This document shows, piece by piece, positions 52,937 through 61,380 of a stretch of 64,000 bases of DNA. The DNA comes from Candidatus Villigracilis vicinus (GTDB lineage: Bacteria > Chloroflexota > Anaerolineae > Anaerolineales > Villigracilaceae), in assembly GCA_016721315.1 (NCBI GenBank), contig JADKIL010000003.1, positions 558,001 to 622,000 of the forward strand, in the 5' to 3' direction. Under the pieces are notes generated by a model. The model was not told the DNA's origin and ran no database searches. It was given only the letters and a program-made list of their open reading frames with translations. A program made the position numbers and the translations under genes. Position 1 is the first letter of the stretch. Every line of letters begins with the position of its first letter.

Positions 52937-53878
52937 TTACTTCTTCAAAAATGGATGCGCCAATGTATCCAATGGCGAAACAGGTGTAGTGCGAATATCA
53001 TGCGTCAACTGCACAGACGGGCGGGCATCTTTGATGCCAAAGCCGCGCCCGGCAAGCGTCTCTTCATAGACTTTTGTGTGTAAATCGGTAAAGCCTTCTG
53101 AAAATTCGATCTCTTTGCCATCCACTGTAATGGACCGGTAGGTGGTTTTATTGTTTGCCTTCGCCTGTACGGGCAGGTCATTCTTATCTACTGAGAGGAA
53201 CCAACGCACGCGGGCATTTTCCAATTCAATGAAGCCGGACATGCGTTCATTATCCACATGATAAACCTTGATGCCGTTCACCGAACCAAACAGCCACATA
53301 AGCAAGTCAAAGAAATGAATACCAATATTCGTTGCTACGCCGCCAGATTTATCGTGATTACCCTTCCATGAAACCTGATACCACGGTCCCCGGCTGGTGA
53401 TGTAGGTCAACTCCACATCGTGCATTTCCTTGGAGGCGAGCAGCGACTCGCGGAGTTGAATCAAAGCTGGATGAACACGAAGCTGCAAAATGGTATGGAC
53501 GCGATGCTTCGTCTCTGCCTCGATCTCTTCGAGAGCATCCAAATTCCACGGGTTGATGACCAATGGCTTTTCGCAGATCACGTCTGCTCCCACGCGTAGA
53601 GCGAGGCGGCAGTGTGAATCATGTAAATAGTTGGGTGAACAAACCGAAACATAGTGGACGCGCTCTTCTTCCGATCCACGGCGAAGTTTCTCTAGATATC
53701 GATCGAAACGTTCGATCTCGGTGAAGAAGCGGATGTCAAAAGAATACTGGTCAAGTACACCTACAGAATCCTTCGGATCAACAGCCGCTACAAGGCGATT
53801 GCCGGTATCGCGTATGGCACGCAAGTGACGGGGGGCAATATATCCACCAGCGCCGATGACAGCAAAATTTTTTGACAT
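52937..53878 (-). CDS. wbpB: UDP-N-acetylglucosaminuronate 3-dehydrogenase, WbpB/WlbA-like
   Basis: 313 aa from the ATG at 53878, with GGGAG upstream; the frame extends further but without a site. FAVIGAGGYIAPRHLRAIRD (5-24), VSVCSPNYLHDSH (78-90), DVICEKPLVINP (99-110), TYITSRGPWY and SGGVATNIGIHFFDLL are close to WbpB/WlbA. The enzyme oxidises C-3 of UDP-GlcNAcA using NAD. Neighbours wbpD and wbpE complete the C-3 amino-acylation steps. The C-6 dehydrogenase (WbpA) is not in this window, so it would have to be encoded elsewhere. Confidence 0.88.
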   Translation of the reverse strand: MSKNFAVIGAGGYIAPRHLRAIRDTGNRLVAAVDPKDSVGVLDQYSFDIRFFTEIERFDRYLEKLRRGSEEERVHYVSVCSPNYLHDSHCRLALRVGADVICEKPLVINPWNLDALEEIEAETKHRVHTILQLRVHPALIQLRESLLASKEMHDVELTYITSRGPWYQVSWKGNHDKSGGVATNIGIHFFDLLMWLFGSVNGIKVYHVDNERMSGFIELENARVRWFLSVDKNDLPVQAKANNKTTYRSITVDGKEIEFSEGFTDLHTKVYEETLAGRGFGIKDARPSVQLTHDIRTTPVSPLDTLAHPFLKK

Positions 53879-53892
53879 AACATTCTCCCGGT

Positions 53893-54360
53893 TTATTTTA
53901 GGTTTAAGACACGGTAACCGCGTCCATCCGCTTCCAGTACACAACCTTCAGGCAGATCACTAATTTCCAGCCCGGCTTCGAGGCAAGTTAGGCGCAAAAT
54001 ATCCATCATCTGGTCATCACCGTTCAAGTAGACTCTCTGTACGCCAGTTTGCTTCAGGTCGATTGCCAGTGTCTTTGCTTTTTCGCGTAACACGCTATAA
54101 ACCTGGAGTGAATCGCGCGCATAAGACATGGCACGTTGGGTAAAGATCTTCATACCTTCAGGTGTGAGGTCATATTGCAGGCGGGTGCGATCGAGATGTG
54201 AAACTTTGATCCAACCGCGAACGATGAGACGCTTGATGTACCAGTTAACACTGCCTACCGCAATGCCTAAACGCTTGGACAGATTCGCCTGTGTAACAAG
54301 AGAATCCTGCGCGATCTCATCGAGTAGGGCATATTCGTGGGGTTTGATTTTTGTAGTCAT
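53893..54360 (-). CDS. Winged-helix (MarR-like) DNA-binding regulator
   Basis: 155 aa. The first ~75 residues are a winged helix: HEYALLDEIAQDSLVTQANL, LGIAVGSVNWYIKRLIVRGW and the wing SHLDRTRLQYDLTPEG. The C-terminal 80 residues hold a separate domain (KTGVQRVYLNGDD-like, about 105-150) that may sense a ligand or phosphate. It is the first gene of a transcript, after a terminator at 54451-54484, with a candidate promoter and repeats just upstream. It is 14 nt from the wbpB start. A local regulator of the exporter and diamino-uronic acid genes is likely; the direction of control is unknown. Confidence 0.82.
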   Translation of the reverse strand: MTTKIKPHEYALLDEIAQDSLVTQANLSKRLGIAVGSVNWYIKRLIVRGWIKVSHLDRTRLQYDLTPEGMKIFTQRAMSYARDSLQVYSVLREKAKTLAIDLKQTGVQRVYLNGDDQMMDILRLTCLEAGLEISDLPEGCVLEADGRGYRVLNLK

Positions 54361-54380
54361 ATTGAGCGTTCAGTTTTTGA

Positions 54381-54409
54381 ATTCTCGCATAAAACCCTTC
54401 AAGAGTCAA
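54381..54409 (-). promoter_or_regulatory. Candidate promoter of the regulator-wbp-wzm/wzt transcript
   Basis: Minus strand: TTGACT (54404-54409; five of six -35 positions), 17 nt, then GAGAAT (54381-54386; four of six -10 positions). It lies 20-50 nt before the ATG of the winged-helix gene, directly after a terminator. Spacing and position are good; strength is unproven. Confidence 0.5.
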
Positions 54410-54418
54410 GCAGAGTCA
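54402..54418 (-). promoter_or_regulatory. Direct-repeat operator candidate over the -35 box
   Basis: The word AGAGTCA (TGACTCT on the minus strand) occurs at 54402-54408 and 54412-54418, exactly 10 bp apart, one turn of DNA, and overlaps the -35 box. A short inverted pair, TCAAG (54399-54403) and CTTGA (54421-54425), brackets it. This is a suitable site for the winged-helix protein encoded 40 bp downstream, hence possible autoregulation. Confidence 0.4.
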
Positions 54419-54450
54419 CACTTGAGAATCCCTACAATTCCCCTACTAAT

Positions 54451-54484
54451 AAAAAGAGGCAGTCCCCTTAAAGGGAACTGCCTC
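54451..54484 (-). terminator. Intrinsic terminator closing the 54.5-64 kb transcript
   Basis: GAGGCAGT (54456-54463) pairs with ACTGCCTC (54477-54484); after one C/A mismatch, CCCT (54465-54468) pairs with AGGG (54472-54475) around a 3-nt loop. On the minus strand the stem ends in TTTTTA (54455-54450). The TAA stop of the GT4 gene (54468-54470) lies in the loop region, so the hairpin overlaps the gene's 3' end. Confidence 0.85.
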
Positions 54485-55607
54485 CAATTGCCTTCTGCAT
54501 GATCTCTTCGTACTGGTCAACGATTTTCCCGATGTCGAAATCTTTTGCCTTCTCCAAACTGGCTCGCCGGAACGCCGCCAGATGTTCATGGTTTGAGAGT
54601 AGTTTGCGCAGAACAGCGGAAAACATTGCTTCATCCTGGACTTCGACCAGATAACCGTTTCGATCTGGCTCCACCAAGTCTAGAAAACCGCCAATACGGC
54701 TGGCAACAATGGCAAGTCCCTTAAACAAGGCATCCACGCCAACCACGGGCAGTCCTTCTGACAACGAAGGCATAAATAGGATATCGCTTTTGGAAAATTC
54801 ATTCAATACATCGGCTGGCGTCACCCAACCCGTCAGACGAAAACGGTCGGACATCGTATGCGCTTCGATCTCTTCTTTGACCTCAGCCAACAGCAAACCA
54901 TCACCCAGCATCGAACACGTCCAATTTAGGTCTTTGAGCGTGGACAATACCCGGATGATAGCCAAAGGATTTTTTTGGGAAACGAAGCGCCCGGCAAATA
55001 CAATATTCGGTATTGGGTTGACTTCCACATCCGCCGTTACCAGATGAGCAAAATCTGCGCCGTTAGGAATTACGCGGATATCCACGGGGTAATGTTTCAA
55101 AGCGATCTGACGTGTGAACTCACTTACCGCCGCCACCTGCTTTGCGTGCTTCCAGATCGGTTTCGTGAAAGGCTCCAGCCAGCGGAACCATCGCGCTGTC
55201 TTTTCAGGTACGCCGCCGGGAACATCGCCGAGATGCGCTGTCAAAATGTAAGGGACTCCCGTGAGTAATGACAATGCAAATGCAAGCGCACCGGCAGGCA
55301 CTGCAAAGTGCGTATGAATGATATCGGGTTGAAACTGCCTGATCAGCGCCAGACCCGCCCGCAGTCCGGCAAGATCGAAAGAAAGCATAGTCTGAAAACT
55401 GGCAACAAAAGCTTCGGTCCGTTTGGAAGGGATTCGTATGAGTCGAATTCCATCCTGAATTTCTTCACGGGGCAAACCATCCATGTGTGCCGTCAGTACA
55501 GTCACGTCGTGACCACGTGCTGCCAACTCAAGGCAAATATCATACGCGGCTCGACCGCCGCCGCCCCCAATGGGCGGAAATTCATGGATGATCGTCAGGA
55601 TGCGCAT
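54468..55607 (-). CDS. Glycosyltransferase, GT4 family
   Basis: 379 aa. N-terminal ILTIIHEFPPIGGGGGRAAY (3-22) is the glycine-rich acceptor loop of GT4. HTHFAVPAGALAFAL and VIPNGADFAHL follow. The donor motif is SLSEGLPVVGVDALFKGLAI with ASRIGGFLDLV. It is a retaining sugar transferase of unknown specificity. Its last codons form one arm of the terminator at 54451-54484, so it is the final gene of the 54-64 kb transcript. It is 1 nt from the upstream membrane protein's stop. Confidence 0.87.
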   Translation of the reverse strand: MRILTIIHEFPPIGGGGGRAAYDICLELAARGHDVTVLTAHMDGLPREEIQDGIRLIRIPSKRTEAFVASFQTMLSFDLAGLRAGLALIRQFQPDIIHTHFAVPAGALAFALSLLTGVPYILTAHLGDVPGGVPEKTARWFRWLEPFTKPIWKHAKQVAAVSEFTRQIALKHYPVDIRVIPNGADFAHLVTADVEVNPIPNIVFAGRFVSQKNPLAIIRVLSTLKDLNWTCSMLGDGLLLAEVKEEIEAHTMSDRFRLTGWVTPADVLNEFSKSDILFMPSLSEGLPVVGVDALFKGLAIVASRIGGFLDLVEPDRNGYLVEVQDEAMFSAVLRKLLSNHEHLAAFRRASLEKAKDFDIGKIVDQYEEIMQKAIGGSSL

Positions 55608-55608
55608 G

Positions 55609-57567
55609 CTATTCTGCGAAGGGATCCTTGCAATCGACCTGTTTCGGGCGCGGCTCGAAAACCTGAATATTGTTCGAGGTCAATGTAATGACAGGTTTGT
55701 AATTGCACAACAACGGCGCGCCCACAAAACGAACCCACGCCACATTTTCTTCTACAAATGCGCCCTGCTTTTGCTGCGTAAACTTTTGGTCTTCCGCAAC
55801 AATGAGCGCAAAGCGACGGTCATGCAGGTCTGCATAATACTGGTCAAGATATGCGCGATTGCGTGACATCGCCATTTCCATCAACTCACTTTGTTCATAT
55901 TCAGGCACAAGAGTCACACCGTTGACATAATCAAAGGTGATCAATTGACGCTCTGTGATAAACAAGATCTCGCCGCCATTTTGCAGGGCATCTTGCAAAA
56001 GCTGAATATCTTTTTCTGCAACGGCTTTATCGAACGCAGGATAAAAGCCGATATGCCGAATCGCAAACCCGAGCGGAATCAGCAATACAGCCGCCGCCAC
56101 TCCCCAGCGGACTTCCCCCCACATCGGCTTCGCTTCTTCCTCCACCGCAACTTGGTTCGCCCAAAAAGCAGTGACCACCACTGAAAGCATCACCAAATAC
56201 GCATCCATGTTGTGCAAGTCACCACCGCCGCCGATCTTGGTACTGACGACCGCGCCGCCAATGAACAACACAGCCAGCATGGTGAGCAAAGCCAGCCAAC
56301 GCAACGGATGCAGAGAAGCGGTTTTGCCATGCAGCATTTGATACAAAGCTGCCAACACAGGTGTTGAGACAAGCAAAATTCCCGGCAAGATGCCCATTGG
56401 GAAGGTTTCATTCGGCAGCAAACGCGACCAGATCAAATCTGAAGTGAAACTTGAACCGAAAGCAGCCGCATCGGCATTGCCTGAAATTTGAATATAAATG
56501 AATTGAGAGACAAGCGCCGCAACAACCCCGCCCACACCCCAAATAAAAGGCGTGAGCCAATATTTCCAACCTTTATCGTTTACAGGCATTTCCAGCAGAT
56601 AGATCGCGATCGCCAACATCGCAGGGACAGGGAACCAGTTCACACGGCTAATCCCCGCCCAAACCGAAGCAAGGATGATGAAAACCAACGACCGCCGCGA
56701 ATTATTAACTACTACGCCAGCCAGGATCAAAATGACCATTACATGCAGGTGATAGTACACCGCGCCCTGAAAGAAAAATAAAAATGCCCAGGCAGTGATG
56801 AAGATTTTCATCCAGCCATTTAGGCGAGTCCGCTGTGCAAGGCTGACCGCAGAAGCCAGCGTTAGACCAAACCATAGAAACGCCTGCCAGAAACGATGGA
56901 ACCAAAGCGGCAAACCGTCCACCAGGAAGGGTAGCGAAAGGAGCAGATACCTTGACGGGTGCAGGAAGGGAAGCGGGAGATTCATCCCATACAGTTTTTC
57001 AGCGAAGAATAAGGAAGCGTAAAAATGACGACCCGCTTCGGAATAGCCCATCGAGAATGGGTTGGCAGACGCGATGGCAAAGATCCCATAGGTTTGATAA
57101 ATAAATCCTTGCCCCAGCAACACCACGGCAAAGGCAATATGCCAATCCAGTTTACGAAGCGATTTCAATCCAATTGTCTGCGCAAGGCTTGCCCACAGAA
57201 AAACCCAGAAGATCGGCATAACTTGTGGAAGCGTGCCGCCGAAAACATAAAGGCGCATCACCCAAACGAGGATAAAACCCAGGATGAGGATTGAACCGTG
57301 AAACGTAATGCTTAAAGGGGTAGAAGGCTGAGTTGTGAGTTTTTCAAGCAACTCCGTTATTCGATTTAATATTGGAGAAAACGAAAACCACGCGCCAACA
57401 ATGGCAGTCAAAGCGAAGATGCCCACCAACCCGATCCACTTGGAACGGAAGAGTGCGATCTCCAATTCATTCGTGCGCTGAACTGTCTGAAGGATCGCAG
57501 CCAGGCTGACGATGGTCAACGCCCACAGCCAGACTTGCAAAAACCTTTTCGTGGTAATACTTTGCAT
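55609..57567 (-). CDS. Polytopic membrane protein, GT-C-like
   Basis: 652 aa, about twelve hydrophobic helices, with a C-terminal soluble domain (about 500-652). An early loop contains SANPFSMGYSEAGRHFYASL, where the Glu sits at the GT-C acidic position. The tail includes LITFDYVNGVTLVPEYEQSE. It probably transfers a sugar from a polyprenyl phosphate donor on the outer face. It is next to a flippase-like protein and a DPM1-type enzyme (57573-59427), which fits that pathway. Family not specified. Confidence 0.7.
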   Translation of the reverse strand: MQSITTKRFLQVWLWALTIVSLAAILQTVQRTNELEIALFRSKWIGLVGIFALTAIVGAWFSFSPILNRITELLEKLTTQPSTPLSITFHGSILILGFILVWVMRLYVFGGTLPQVMPIFWVFLWASLAQTIGLKSLRKLDWHIAFAVVLLGQGFIYQTYGIFAIASANPFSMGYSEAGRHFYASLFFAEKLYGMNLPLPFLHPSRYLLLSLPFLVDGLPLWFHRFWQAFLWFGLTLASAVSLAQRTRLNGWMKIFITAWAFLFFFQGAVYYHLHVMVILILAGVVVNNSRRSLVFIILASVWAGISRVNWFPVPAMLAIAIYLLEMPVNDKGWKYWLTPFIWGVGGVVAALVSQFIYIQISGNADAAAFGSSFTSDLIWSRLLPNETFPMGILPGILLVSTPVLAALYQMLHGKTASLHPLRWLALLTMLAVLFIGGAVVSTKIGGGGDLHNMDAYLVMLSVVVTAFWANQVAVEEEAKPMWGEVRWGVAAAVLLIPLGFAIRHIGFYPAFDKAVAEKDIQLLQDALQNGGEILFITERQLITFDYVNGVTLVPEYEQSELMEMAMSRNRAYLDQYYADLHDRRFALIVAEDQKFTQQKQGAFVEENVAWVRFVGAPLLCNYKPVITLTSNNIQVFEPRPKQVDCKDPFAE

Positions 57568-57572
57568 GGAAA

Positions 57573-58478
57573 CTACCCGACCACTTTTTTCTCATTCATC
57601 GCCGCCAAAATGGACGGCAGGAAGAACGCACCTGGCAGGCTGGTAAGGACAAATAATACCCGGGTCAGTAATGCGATCGTGGCGCTCTCAGAAGAGGTCA
57701 AGCCGCCCAATTGGATCAACAGGAAGGTCATCGAAAGTTCCTGCACACCCAAACCGTTAATGGAGATCGGAATAAGGGTGACAAAATAGGTCAGCGTATA
57801 CATGCCCGCCACCAGCCAAAAAGAAACCTGGTGATCAATACCAAGCAAGAGCAGGTAGATCATCAGGTAAATGAACAATTGATTGCCGAGTGTAGCCAGC
57901 AGAGCGCCGCTCAACCCGAGCGGTTTCTTCAACCAGATCGAGAAAGCCTCCAGAGTGCGTTTGGCAAAATCTGTCACTTTTTGAAATATGCCAGCCAGTG
58001 AAAGTGACTGAACAAGACTGCTGTCGTTCAACGAAAACAACGGGATCAAGCCCAAAGGCAGAGCTAAGGCCATTCCTGCCATCCCGATCAAACGGTCCAC
58101 AACCAGCGAAGCGAGACAGATGGCACGGTCGTATCCCAATTGCATGGCGCCGCCCAGCCGCACCATATCTCCGCCAATGGTCGTTGGTAAAAAGTTTGAA
58201 GAAAAATTTCCCGTAAACATCAACATGACGGCACGTGAAAAAGGGATATTCACTCCCGCCGAACGCAGCAAAATATACCAGCGTGCCGCCGCAAATGTAC
58301 GTGAGATCAACAAAACAACAAGTGCAATAAAAAAATACCAGGGTGAAACGCGCCGCAGTGCAGAAAACAACTCCCCATCCCCCTCTTCCCGGATCAAAAC
58401 CAACAGCAAGACCAGCGCCAGAACGCTGCCCAACCCACGCGCAACGGTCTGGCGATTTTCACGCAGCCATTTAATCAT
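57573..58478 (-). CDS. Flippase-like integral membrane protein (UPF0104/LPG synthase TM family)
   Basis: 301 aa from the ATG at 58478, which overlaps the upstream stop by 8 nt; an in-frame start at 58508 would overlap by 38 nt. Seven or eight hydrophobic helices. Conserved RTFAAARWYILLRSAG, NFSSNFLPTTIGGDMVRL and VVDRLIGMAG are hallmarks of the lysylphosphatidylglycerol-synthase transmembrane domain, also found in proteins suggested to flip polyprenyl-linked sugars. Linked to a DPM1-type transferase, it may move the lipid-linked sugar. Activity is inferred. Confidence 0.82.
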   Translation of the reverse strand: MIKWLRENRQTVARGLGSVLALVLLLVLIREEGDGELFSALRRVSPWYFFIALVVLLISRTFAAARWYILLRSAGVNIPFSRAVMLMFTGNFSSNFLPTTIGGDMVRLGGAMQLGYDRAICLASLVVDRLIGMAGMALALPLGLIPLFSLNDSSLVQSLSLAGIFQKVTDFAKRTLEAFSIWLKKPLGLSGALLATLGNQLFIYLMIYLLLLGIDHQVSFWLVAGMYTLTYFVTLIPISINGLGVQELSMTFLLIQLGGLTSSESATIALLTRVLFVLTSLPGAFFLPSILAAMNEKKVVG

Positions 58479-59427
58479 TGTCTTTGAGATTGATCTTTGT
58501 GCGCACAACGTACGTGGTCTTGCGTTGAGACTCGTGATACGTGCGCACCAGCAATTCCGCGATCAAGCCCATCAACATGGACTGAAAACCCAGGATGAAG
58601 AACATGGTGCTAGTTTGAAATAACGGCGAGCCGGTGACGCCCACAAGGAAGAAGATGCGCCGAATGAAAAGATATGCCATGAGGAGGGCACTAATAACCA
58701 TCAAGCCCAACCCGGTGCCGCCAAATAAATAGATCGGTTTGGATGCAAAACTAACCAAAAACTTCACCGTGAACAGATCAAGGATAACCTTCACGGTTCG
58801 CTCCAGCCCATACTTGGTCTTGCCAAAGCGGCGGGGATGGTGATTGACGATAACTTCGGTAATGCGCGCACCGACCGAGTCTGCAAAGACCGGGATGAAG
58901 CGGTGCATTTCACCATACAAACGGAAGCCTTCCAGCACGGGGCGGCGATAGGCTTTGAGCGTGCAGCCATAATCATGCAACTCAACCCCGGTGACGCGTG
59001 AGATCAATCGATTCGCCAGCATGGATGGGAAGTTACGCGTGACCGCATTATCTTTACGCTGTTTGCGCCAGCCGCTAACGAGATCATACCCTTCGTCAAG
59101 CTTATTCAGCAGCATGGGGATATCTGCCGGGTCATTCTGCATGTCGGCATCAAGCAGGACGATAATATCGCCTTGTGAGTAATCCAACCCGGCGGCAATG
59201 GCGGCTGTTTGCCCAAAGTTACGGCGGAAGGAGATCACACGCACATGCTCGGGATCTGCTTTGGCGTGTTCTTCCAAAACAGACAGGCTTTTATCGCGGC
59301 TGCCATCATCCACGAAAATAACTTCCCAGGTCTTTCCGAGGGCATTCATGGTTTGGTCGATGGCTTCAAAGAGCATCGGGAGGTTATCCTGTTCGTTATA
59401 GACAGGGATGATGAGAGAGAGGTTCAT
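58471..59427 (-). CDS. Polyprenyl-phosphate glycosyltransferase with two C-terminal membrane helices (GtrB/ArnC-like)
   Basis: 318 aa. LSLIIPVYNEQDNLPMLFEA (3-22), VIFVDDGSRDKS, RRNFGQTAAIAAG (68-80) and VLLDADMQNDPADIP (90-104; DAD metal motif) are the GtrB/ArnC/DPMS pattern. Two hydrophobic helices near residues 225-295 anchor it. It makes a polyprenyl-phosphate sugar. ATGA to the GT39-like gene upstream and an 8-nt overlap to the flippase-like gene suggest a three-step transfer: load, flip, attach. Confidence 0.88.
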   Translation of the reverse strand: MNLSLIIPVYNEQDNLPMLFEAIDQTMNALGKTWEVIFVDDGSRDKSLSVLEEHAKADPEHVRVISFRRNFGQTAAIAAGLDYSQGDIIVLLDADMQNDPADIPMLLNKLDEGYDLVSGWRKQRKDNAVTRNFPSMLANRLISRVTGVELHDYGCTLKAYRRPVLEGFRLYGEMHRFIPVFADSVGARITEVIVNHHPRRFGKTKYGLERTVKVILDLFTVKFLVSFASKPIYLFGGTGLGLMVISALLMAYLFIRRIFFLVGVTGSPLFQTSTMFFILGFQSMLMGLIAELLVRTYHESQRKTTYVVRTKINLKDND

Positions 59428-61283
59428 GGCAATCGTTGAAATATCCTTAGTTCGGCTCCCTCATTACAGGATGGAGAGTCGATGGGTTTGGCGAATTCCT
59501 GGAAATCCTCCGGGGTGAGGAAATCCTTCCAAGTGGTATAGCGTTTTGCTTCGATTATAAATATGTCGGCTTCGGCGCGCCAGCGTGAATCCAATTCACC
59601 GTTCCAATGGCTGAAGTAGTACAGCACATCCGGGTCGCCGCCGATATGGAAAGTATAGCCGTCATTGATCTGCGGCGGGAAAATGCGTGCTTGCGGCACA
59701 TAGATCATCGGGGTGTATGCATTGCCGCCATCCCAATATACCAGACTATCAGGCGGGATGATCGCAGCCAGGTACGCGCCGAGGTTCTCGTGGTCACGGA
59801 TGATGTCGGTGGCACAGTCGCGCCGGCTTTCGCCAAGATGCAGGACGGGGGAGAGCACAAAGCCAGCCACGAGAAAAGAGTTTATAAGGACAAGTGCAAA
59901 GGGTCTTTCACTGCGTTTCTTCCAAATGAAGAACGCGACAAAAACGATCGTCACGCCAATGAAAAGCCCAAGTGCTGCCCCCACTCCGCGCTTGACCTGT
60001 GCCAGCGGCATCCCAAGCCCCTGAGTGAGTGCGTCCACAATGGCAATGAAACCCAGCCCGCCAGAGCGGGGACGCGGCACAATGGGCAGGTTCAACAAGC
60101 CATTGCCGATAAATTCAAAAAGAGAGTACCCGATGCCCGCGGCAACAACGATCACCACAAGAACCGACAAGGCTTTCACCAACCGTGACGGGGCATGACT
60201 CCAGGCATACGAAAATGCGATGACAAAGAAAAGAATGCCGAGCGGGTCGAAAAAGCCAAGATAATTTGAAAAGCAAAAGACGCAGGAATAACTTTCATAT
60301 TGACTGGCGATCGCCGCCCAGCCATGCATGGCTGCCAAAACAAAGTAACTCACAGCGAGGAAAAAAGCCGCCCGCATGGCAGGAGCAGACTTCCAGCCGG
60401 TGCGAGGCGGAAGGAGCAGCAGCCCAAAGAGCCCGCCAATGAGCGGAATGAAGTGATAGCGGATCCCCTGAAAGAAGGAATTGAGGCGGCTCCAAAGATC
60501 GATGTTCGGGTCCCAGATGGGAACCGAGTCGGTTGGAATACGAAAGGAATTCAGAAAGGGAGTCAGGTTTTCAGGGAGCCACGGCGCCCAAATGGTCATG
60601 ACGCGGGGCCAATAGAAAACGTGAAAGGCGAGGAAGAAGAACGAGCCCGCCGCAAACGCCCACAACCCTTTTTGCCTGCCATGCTGCCAGAATGTATAAA
60701 GGATGAGGATCGGCAGGATCGGCGCCATGTTCTGGCGGGTAAAGACCGCCACCGCAGCCAGCGCCGCCGCAAGGATGACCTGCCAAAGCGCACGCTTTTC
60801 TGCAAGAATAAGCACGCAAACCCAGGTGAGGATGCAGGCAATGATGACTTCAGATACGGCACGCGCATGCAACTTGATGATCATCGGGCTGAGCGCAAAG
60901 ACCCAGACCGTCAGTGCGGCGAGCCAGTTGCCAGCCCAGCGGCGGGCGGTGATCCACACGCCGAGGAGGGTGAGCAAACCCAGAAAGATGGAGAAGTAGC
61001 GCCCTGTGCGCAACCCGGCGCCGAAGATGAACTCTGCCAAACCGGGAATCAGAAAAGCAAACGGAGCTTTATTGGTCAGCGGACCATATGGCTCGAACGG
61101 TTCGTACACCCCATTGAGGTAAAACATACCTTTAATGAGATAAGAGCCTTCATCAAGGCTGCTGACCGTGGTGTGGGCATAGATGATGGCTTGAATTAAA
61201 TACAGAATCGCCCCCACACCTGCCAGAACGAGCGGCAGCCAGGAAGGCAATTCTTTTTTCGTAAGTGATTTGGCGATGGTCAT
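59424..61283 (-). CDS. GT39/PMT-like integral membrane glycosyltransferase
   Basis: 619 aa, about twelve helices. The first large loop, HTTVSSLDEGSYLIKGMFYL, carries the acidic pair (DE) found in ArnT/PMT-type GT-C enzymes, followed by YGPLTNKAPFAFLIPGLAEF. A C-terminal soluble part (about 510-619) has WDGGNAYTPMIYVPQAR. It transfers a sugar from a polyprenyl phosphate to its acceptor outside the membrane. ATGA to the GtrB-like gene downstream. A hairpin abuts the start codon (61284-61306). Confidence 0.8.
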   Translation of the reverse strand: MTIAKSLTKKELPSWLPLVLAGVGAILYLIQAIIYAHTTVSSLDEGSYLIKGMFYLNGVYEPFEPYGPLTNKAPFAFLIPGLAEFIFGAGLRTGRYFSIFLGLLTLLGVWITARRWAGNWLAALTVWVFALSPMIIKLHARAVSEVIIACILTWVCVLILAEKRALWQVILAAALAAVAVFTRQNMAPILPILILYTFWQHGRQKGLWAFAAGSFFFLAFHVFYWPRVMTIWAPWLPENLTPFLNSFRIPTDSVPIWDPNIDLWSRLNSFFQGIRYHFIPLIGGLFGLLLLPPRTGWKSAPAMRAAFFLAVSYFVLAAMHGWAAIASQYESYSCVFCFSNYLGFFDPLGILFFVIAFSYAWSHAPSRLVKALSVLVVIVVAAGIGYSLFEFIGNGLLNLPIVPRPRSGGLGFIAIVDALTQGLGMPLAQVKRGVGAALGLFIGVTIVFVAFFIWKKRSERPFALVLINSFLVAGFVLSPVLHLGESRRDCATDIIRDHENLGAYLAAIIPPDSLVYWDGGNAYTPMIYVPQARIFPPQINDGYTFHIGGDPDVLYYFSHWNGELDSRWRAEADIFIIEAKRYTTWKDFLTPEDFQEFAKPIDSPSCNEGAELRIFQRLP

Positions 61284-61306
61284 AAAGGCTGTTATTCAGA
61301 GCCTTT
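61284..61306 (-). promoter_or_regulatory. Hairpin abutting the start of the GT39-like gene
   Basis: AAAGGCT (61284-61290) and AGCCTTT (61300-61306) make a perfect 7-bp stem with a 9-nt loop, ending at the base before the ATG at 61283. No separate Shine-Dalgarno was found, so the stem could influence ribosome loading, or be part of a terminator read on the plus strand (five Ts at 61304-61308). Confidence 0.4.
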
Positions 61307-61315
61307 TTACCACAG

Positions 61316-61377
61316 AGAGCACAAAGGTCACGGAGAAAAAAACCTCTGGACCCTGTGCCCTCCGTGATGAATGCTCT
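61316..61377. repeat. Imperfect inverted repeat between gmd and the GT39-like gene
   Basis: Left arm 61316-61335 (AGAGCA, 6 nt, TCACGGAG) and right arm 61360-61377 (CTCCGTGA, 4 nt, TGCTCT) pair at both ends. On the minus strand it reads ...CTCCGTGACCTTTGTGCTCT..., then CTGTGGT. I recall this type of CACGGAG/CTCTGTGGT palindrome as a common dispersed repeat in environmental genomes, Chloroflexota included. It follows the gmd stop directly. Confidence 0.5.
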
Positions 61378-61380
61378 TTT

